DNA of 44,992 nucleotides from Actinomycetes bacterium (GTDB taxonomy: Bacteria > Actinomycetota > Acidimicrobiia > Acidimicrobiales > SZUA-35): assembly GCA_024280015.1 (NCBI GenBank), contig JAJRQY010000002.1, positions 1 to 44,992 on the forward strand, in the 5' to 3' direction. Positions 41,501-44,992 of this stretch are shown here, piece by piece (positions within the stretch are counted from its first letter, which is position 1; every line of letters begins with the position of its first letter). The notes under the pieces are model-generated. The model was not told where the DNA came from and ran no database searches. It was given only the letters and a program-made list of their open reading frames with translations. A program made the translations under genes and the position numbers.

Positions 41501-42157
41501 CCAAGTCTCGATGCCTTCCTCCCTCCCACGCGCTTCCAAAAGGCCGACCTGGCTATAGGAGATAGACTCTCGGGTGGCGAGATAGGTTGCTTGGCCAACA
41601 AGGACCCGGCCGGGGTCGGCCAGACCTTCGAGCCGCGAAGCGGAGTTCATGACATCGCCCATGGCGGTGTAGTCCCCACCCGCCGATGAAGTCCCGACCA
41701 GGACCTCACCCGTATTAATTCCGATTCGCATCCGAATCTGATGTCCCGCATCCTCGCTCATGTTCTTGAGCGACTGCTGCATACGCAGACCAGCCCGCAC
41801 GGCCCGCTCGGCATCATCCTCATGAGCAATAGGAGCACCAAAAAGGGCAACGATGGCGTCACCAAGCACCTTGTCAACCACACCACCAAAAGCCGTGATA
41901 TCTCGGGCAAGCCGCTCAAAACAGCGGTCCACGAGGCGTTTGACTTCTTCAGGGTCCATGGACTCCGACAGAGCGGTGAAGCCAACGATGTCGGCGAATA
42001 ACACCGTGATAACACGGCGTTCCTCGTCGCTTCCCGCGGTTGAAGTTCCACAACTAGGACAGAAGCGAGCACCGGTGGGAATGGTCATCCCACACGAAGT
42101 ACAAAGCACGAGCCGCAGTCTAAGAGGTCCCGGCTCCGGAGACTGGCTCAACCGCAA
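38591..42157 (-). CDS. Zinc-ribbon, cyclase-domain, ATPase and TPR regulatory protein
   Basis: A 1188-residue protein begins with a zinc ribbon (Cys19, Cys22, Cys33, Cys36). A class III nucleotide cyclase domain follows, with metal aspartates in LFADIVGF (Asp56) and LGDAIVALFG (Asp100). Next is an AAA/STAND ATPase starting near residue 235 (FVGRDYELDLLF), whose Walker A reads GEAGMGKAR with Ala275 instead of Ser/Thr. The last ~550 residues are TPR-like helices. Such proteins are common in actinobacteria and are thought to sense a signal and make cAMP, but no substrate is proven here. The TTG at 42157 or the GTG at 42109 may be the start. Confidence 0.85.
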   Translation of the reverse strand: MRLSQSPEPGPLRLRLVLCTSCGMTIPTGARFCPSCGTSTAGSDEERRVITVLFADIVGFTALSESMDPEEVKRLVDRCFERLARDITAFGGVVDKVLGDAIVALFGAPIAHEDDAERAVRAGLRMQQSLKNMSEDAGHQIRMRIGINTGEVLVGTSSAGGDYTAMGDVMNSASRLEGLADPGRVLVGQATYLATRESISYSQVGLLEARGREEGIETWMVLRATRPPGMRTRPSTDFVGRDYELDLLFAQARAAIELKRAQSTLILGEAGMGKARVAREAANLIANHWGAQVFAGRALPYGEANVWWPIGDIVRSAFFISYDASAEEARAILTNSLPSHLAAKAVSDIPRTVTALMHALGYETPLRGGDGTNNRAEVTLAMARLLEAELARRPVVIMLSDMHWAGEPIWDLVGHMLTEHCQSQLIILMTARATETLDLPQGRHGSLVLQLGPLDEDSSRALLAQLGVDLPDDVSAELVERSGGNPFFLEELAEFVTHQRKGEASEVVAEMGSGRLGSMPDSLRGLVAARLDQLDSRSRAVLEAASVLGRSGPVDGLRTMLKNSLGFESISEELTNLTNDDLLKISGQRYEFRSDMIRDVAYGTLTKTVRAQSHEGIARYLEKAVAVGEPRNSAVVVIADHYRQAAQLTRELSNVAGLDRDYVTDRALHWLAEAGRRALVADEPVEAERWYSAGLDLVSLDPIKSQFLYGRAKARCEVRDIVGCRNDLDRLDEIVDADDLLAAKAMLVRGDIDRKANDLDQAVDRLAEAAARLHELGDHAEEALALRLLGLAEVFRSDPETATAALEEAVRVAGESGERREEGWALQSLAWFMFRVGRIREAKRLIKMAEEIFTELDDRGGLTWTQGLAAWVAFHLGEWDRARALIDTVLPETRRRGDDWAEAIILTLLGSLELWEGHAYRALEVARQSQMVGERAKDIGLIVDGKTVEGRALVSRKRVVEGTAALEMAYNMAERDRDVEASRRAVIANCSSAARLGESERVIRWAARFDEDQADMELLGARDLSVSLALALLQRGALNEAEEQLRWIDEDDSESGVDDYNSYALAVSAMIAAAKGDLLATEERARRVLEGTSTYLDRVFARLALALRDSILFDQSGIDHQLEEARSIVRGTDDLLTPLMIDHAGGVLGRNDLQKAEAALRAADVDPDGWNQIWSLTRPSETGETVSP

Positions 42158-42237
42158 ATGTGAGCTTCTCCAACCTCAGATTCATCCCCTAGTCTCATCC
42201 TTCTCGCCAGCAAAGTCATCCTTGAGGGGGACGACTG

Positions 42238-43530
42238 ATGGGCCAAGAGGCGCTACGTTCACTGACTATGGCGCCAAATTTGGCCTGGTTTCGAGACCAC
42301 CCGAGAACAACCGATGTCCTTCTCGCGTTCATGGTCATCGCCATCCAGCTCGTCCAGGGATTGGCAACCGAGACCAGTGGCGTCAACGACGACGTTATTG
42401 CCCCTACCAGCATCCTCCATTGGCTCATCATTCTCGGCAGTCCACTCGTCATCGTGTTCCGACGGTCCTACCCCTTGGCCGTTCTTGCCGTTGGGACCGC
42501 CACCACCATGATCGCCTGGCTCCTGGATCTGCCGATAACCACCATTACCGGAATGGTCGTCCTCTACAGCGCTGTGATCTACCGACCAAAGGCCGCCGGA
42601 CTGCGGGCCGCAATCACCAGTGGCATGCTCTTGATGTCCTTTGCCATCTATGGCGTCCTAACCGGGCAAGCCGCTCTGTATGTTCTGCCCCTGGTCGCCT
42701 GGACGATTGCCGTACCGATTCTGGCTGCGCTCAACGTCAACTCCAATCAGGCCCTGTTGGAGGCCTCAAACCGACAATTGGCCGCGGCCGAGGAACGCCG
42801 AACCGCCGACCGGCTCGCCACCATCCGGGGAGAACGAGATCGAGTGGCCCGAGAGCTTCATGATGTTGTTGCTCATGGCTTGTCCATCATCGTCATACAG
42901 GCTGGTGCCGGACGACGGATCCTAGAAACGTCAACAACTCAAGCTCCCGAGACCGAACGGGTGTCGGAAGTTCTCTCCAACATCGATGGAGCGGCACGGC
43001 AGTCGTTGGGAGAAATGCGCCAAATCCTGGGAATCCTCCGCAGCGGTGTCGATGGTGATGCTGAGGAGACCCAGTGGCGACCGAGCCCAGGAACAACCAC
43101 GATCACCGAACTGGTGTCACAGGCCGCCGACAGTGGTCTTGATGTCGAGTTCGTAACCGTTGGTGAGCCCCAGCCCATGCCCTGCGCAGTCGGTGCAGCT
43201 GCGTATCGTGTTGTGCAAGAGGCGCTTACCAATGTACGCAAGCACGGAGGTCCAAACGTGAAGACATCGGTCAGCGGAACCTTCGAAGAGGAGATGCTGA
43301 CCATTGTGATCGAGGACGATGGTCGGGGTGCCGCCGCACCAGAATGTGATGGCCATGGACTGATCGGTATGCGAGAGCGGGTGGAACTCTTGGACGGGGT
43401 CTTCAAAGCTGGGCCCCGGGTTGGCGGCGGGTTTCGGGTTCAGGTCAGCCTTCCCATTGATCCAACCGAGGACCTGACCGATTTCTCCAAACTCGCGCCC
43501 TCGTTCAACTCCACTGTGGTTGGTCCATGA
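42238..43530 (+). CDS. Sensor histidine kinase, NarL/DesK type
   Basis: The 430-residue kinase has about five membrane segments in residues 25-170, a short coiled linker (LLEASNRQLAAAEERR), the HisKA_3 phosphoacceptor His208 in ARELHDVVAHGL, and an HATPase_c domain with VQEALTNVRKHG (N box), DDGRG (G1) and GHGLIGMRERV (G2). No periplasmic sensor domain exists, so it likely senses the membrane or an intramembrane signal. GAGGGGG precedes the ATG by eight bases. It is coupled by ATGA to its response regulator. Confidence 0.93.
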   Translation: MGQEALRSLTMAPNLAWFRDHPRTTDVLLAFMVIAIQLVQGLATETSGVNDDVIAPTSILHWLIILGSPLVIVFRRSYPLAVLAVGTATTMIAWLLDLPITTITGMVVLYSAVIYRPKAAGLRAAITSGMLLMSFAIYGVLTGQAALYVLPLVAWTIAVPILAALNVNSNQALLEASNRQLAAAEERRTADRLATIRGERDRVARELHDVVAHGLSIIVIQAGAGRRILETSTTQAPETERVSEVLSNIDGAARQSLGEMRQILGILRSGVDGDAEETQWRPSPGTTTITELVSQAADSGLDVEFVTVGEPQPMPCAVGAAAYRVVQEALTNVRKHGGPNVKTSVSGTFEEEMLTIVIEDDGRGAAAPECDGHGLIGMRERVELLDGVFKAGPRVGGGFRVQVSLPIDPTEDLTDFSKLAPSFNSTVVGP

Positions 43531-44210
43531 CGGCGACACAGCCGATTCGGGTTGCTCTGGTAGATGATCAGGAACTGGTTCGGACTGGATTCCGAATGAT
43601 CTTAGAAACCGAGCCTGGCATCGACGTTGTTGTCGAAGCCAAGGACGGGCAAGACGCCATCGAGCGCATTCCCGCAGCCAAGGTTGATGTTGTCCTGATG
43701 GACATCCGCATGCCGCGCATGGATGGGGTTGAGGCAACAACCAAGCTGGTCGGACTTGATGGTCCACGGGTCATCATCTTGACGACCTTTGATCTTGATG
43801 AGTATGTCTTTGCTGCCTTGCAGGGCGGAGCGAGCGGGTTCCTCTTGAAGGACACCCCGGCGGAAGATCTGATCAACGCCATCCGAGTCGTCGCCTCGGG
43901 CGATGCGCTGCTTGCACCGAGTGTGACCAGGCGGCTCATTCGCCGATACCAAGAAAGCTCATCGGAGCCAACAGCCACCGCGGAGATTCCTGGTCTTGAC
44001 CAGCTGACTCAGCGTGAAGTCGAAGTGATGTCGGAGTTGGCGAAGGGCTACTCCAACGCCGAGATTGGCCAAGCACTCTTCGTCAGCGAGACCACAGTCA
44101 AGACCCATGTCGGGCGAGTTCTCACCAAGCTCGGTCTGCGAGACCGTGTGCAAGTTGTTGTCGCTGCCTATGAATCGGGAATGGTGTTGCCCGGACAGGA
44201 CAGCACCTAG
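43527..44210 (+). CDS. NarL/LuxR-family response regulator
   Basis: The 227-residue regulator has a receiver domain (Asp13-Asp14 pocket, phosphoacceptor Asp59 in VLMDIRMP, the Thr in ILTTFD, Lys in FLLKDTP) and a LuxR-type helix-turn-helix (LTQREVEVMSELAKGYSNAE, then VSETTVKTHVGRVLTKL). It overlaps the kinase stop by four bases and is its partner. Its targets are not shown by this window; the glucosidase gene 108 bases downstream is one candidate. Confidence 0.95.
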   Translation: MTATQPIRVALVDDQELVRTGFRMILETEPGIDVVVEAKDGQDAIERIPAAKVDVVLMDIRMPRMDGVEATTKLVGLDGPRVIILTTFDLDEYVFAALQGGASGFLLKDTPAEDLINAIRVVASGDALLAPSVTRRLIRRYQESSSEPTATAEIPGLDQLTQREVEVMSELAKGYSNAEIGQALFVSETTVKTHVGRVLTKLGLRDRVQVVVAAYESGMVLPGQDST

Positions 44211-44317
44211 AGACAACAAAGCCGCCACTTCGGGGCCAAGGGACTCACACGCTGAGCGAACTCTCTTCGCACCCGGGGGTGTCGCAGCAGCGACTCTACG
44301 GGCACACTTACCCTCCT

Positions 44318-44992
44318 ATGTCTGAGTATCAATCCACTGGCGAATCCTTGATAGGCAACTCGGAGGAGCACTCGGTGCCATGGTGGAGACGAGGTGTTGT
44401 CTATCAGGTCTATGTTCGCTCGTTCGCCGACAGCAATGCTGACGGTACGGGCGACATCAACGGCTTACGGACTCGCCTCCCCTATCTGCGGGATCTGGGG
44501 ATTGACGCCCTGTGGATCAATCCCTGGTACCAGTCTCCACTCAATGACGGTGGCTACGACGTCAGCGACTATCGCCAGATCGAACCTCGGTATGGAAATA
44601 TTGCCGATGCGGAATCTCTCATCGCTGAAGCCCACGAGTTTGGGATCCGAGTCATCATCGACCTGGTGCCAAACCACACCTCAAGTGAACATCGCTGGTT
44701 CGTTGAAGCAATAGCGGCCCCAATCGGAGACCCGGCGCGACAGCGCTACCACATCCGTCCCGGCCGAGGAGTTAATGGAGCAGGGCCACCAACCAATTGG
44801 ACCAGTGTCTTTGGTGGACCGACCTGGACACGCCTAGAAGACGGCGAATGGTTCCTCCATCTCTTTGACCCAAGCCAGCCCGACCTTAACTGGGAGAACC
44901 CTGAGGTTCGGGCCGAGTTCGAGTCGGTGTTCCGTTTCTGGCTCGACCGAGGTGTCGACGGTTTTCGAGTCGACGTTGCCCACGGCTTGATC
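44318..44992 (+). CDS. GH13 alpha-glucosidase, 3' end outside window
   Basis: The first 225 residues of a GH13 enzyme are present and run off the window. WWRRGVVYQVYVRSFADSNADG, LGIDALWINPWYQSPLNDGGYD, DLVPNHTS and GVDGFRVDVAHGL are the conserved regions of oligo-1,6-glucosidase and related alpha-glucosidases. Asp219 is the catalytic nucleophile. ATG 44318 is the first start in frame; no signal peptide is seen, so it is probably cytoplasmic and acts on maltose- or trehalose-derived sugars. The acid catalyst and C-terminal domain lie beyond the window. Confidence 0.9.
   Translation, partial: MSEYQSTGESLIGNSEEHSVPWWRRGVVYQVYVRSFADSNADGTGDINGLRTRLPYLRDLGIDALWINPWYQSPLNDGGYDVSDYRQIEPRYGNIADAESLIAEAHEFGIRVIIDLVPNHTSSEHRWFVEAIAAPIGDPARQRYHIRPGRGVNGAGPPTNWTSVFGGPTWTRLEDGEWFLHLFDPSQPDLNWENPEVRAEFESVFRFWLDRGVDGFRVDVAHGLI

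Noticed and set aside
41853-42863. A 336-codon plus-strand frame across the cyclase start and the kinase gene
   Set aside because: It crosses two well-supported genes in other frames, is Arg/Pro-rich and has no family features.
1-44992. CRISPR arrays, insertion sequences, rRNA genes
   Set aside because: No regularly spaced repeats, transposase genes, terminal inverted repeats or rRNA-like segments were found by reading both strands.

Overview
This window looks like chromosomal DNA from an actinobacterium, most plausibly an uncultured or environmental Acidimicrobiia-type member of the Actinomycetota. That placement is an inference from moderately high GC, lipoproteins with an LAAACGG-type lipobox, NarL-type two-component pairs, a zinc-ribbon/cyclase/ATPase/TPR regulator, a mycobacterial-style 3Fe-4S ferredoxin, and frequent GTG/TTG starts with ATGA-coupled genes. 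No rRNA or complete tRNA gene is visible, so the assignment is only moderate.

Region 1 (1 to about 6.0 kb) is the right part of an integrated element. It carries an edge-truncated XRE regulator, a histidine phosphatase/GNAT pair, a peptidase E-like protein sitting over a fragment of an alpha/beta hydrolase, an AbiE-type toxin-antitoxin pair, and a tyrosine integrase split by a single-base frameshift. It ends at 5964-6014 in the 3' part of a tRNA-Arg(CCT) gene whose 5' half is absent, which is a classic displaced attachment site. The intact tRNA should lie to the left of the window.

Region 2 (6.0-8.4 kb) is a scrapyard: a GNAT enzyme, a VapBC pair with a frameshifted toxin, the last ~35 codons of a second integrase that repeats the 3' end of the first, a small unknown gene and an N-terminally truncated GyrI-like domain.

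Region 3 (8.4-13.7 kb) holds a secreted lipoprotein, a small membrane protein and a NitT/TauT-type ABC importer. The importer has one ATPase, two paralogous permeases and one binding lipoprotein. A strong terminator hairpin lies between the binding protein and the second permease.

Region 4 (13.7-29.5 kb) is the most interesting part: a compact nonribosomal peptide cluster. A divergent acyl-CoA dehydrogenase-like gene, a stand-alone adenylation enzyme with a proline-type pocket and a free carrier protein look like a prolyl-carrier oxidation (pyrrole or pyrroline starter) module. They are followed by a HupE/UreJ-type membrane protein and a 3186-residue synthetase (C-A-T-C-A-T-TE plus a C-terminal methyltransferase), then another membrane protein, all tightly spaced or overlapping. 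The first adenylation domain has an Asn/Asp-like pocket and is interrupted between motifs A8 and A9 by a ~327-residue zinc-ribbon plus PP-loop ATPase domain resembling N-acetyl sugar amidotransferases or tRNA-thiolation enzymes. This suggests that an amide, amidine or thioamide is built on the carrier-bound or activated residue.

Region 5 (29.5-45 kb) looks like ordinary chromosome: a CheY/CheX-like pair, a GNAT/FemAB-like enzyme, a YihY/BrkB membrane protein, two exported or membrane unknowns, a ferredoxin, an S9 peptidase coupled to RsgA, a LysM lipoprotein, a large cyclase-domain ATPase/TPR regulator, a NarL-type two-component system and the start of a GH13 glucosidase.
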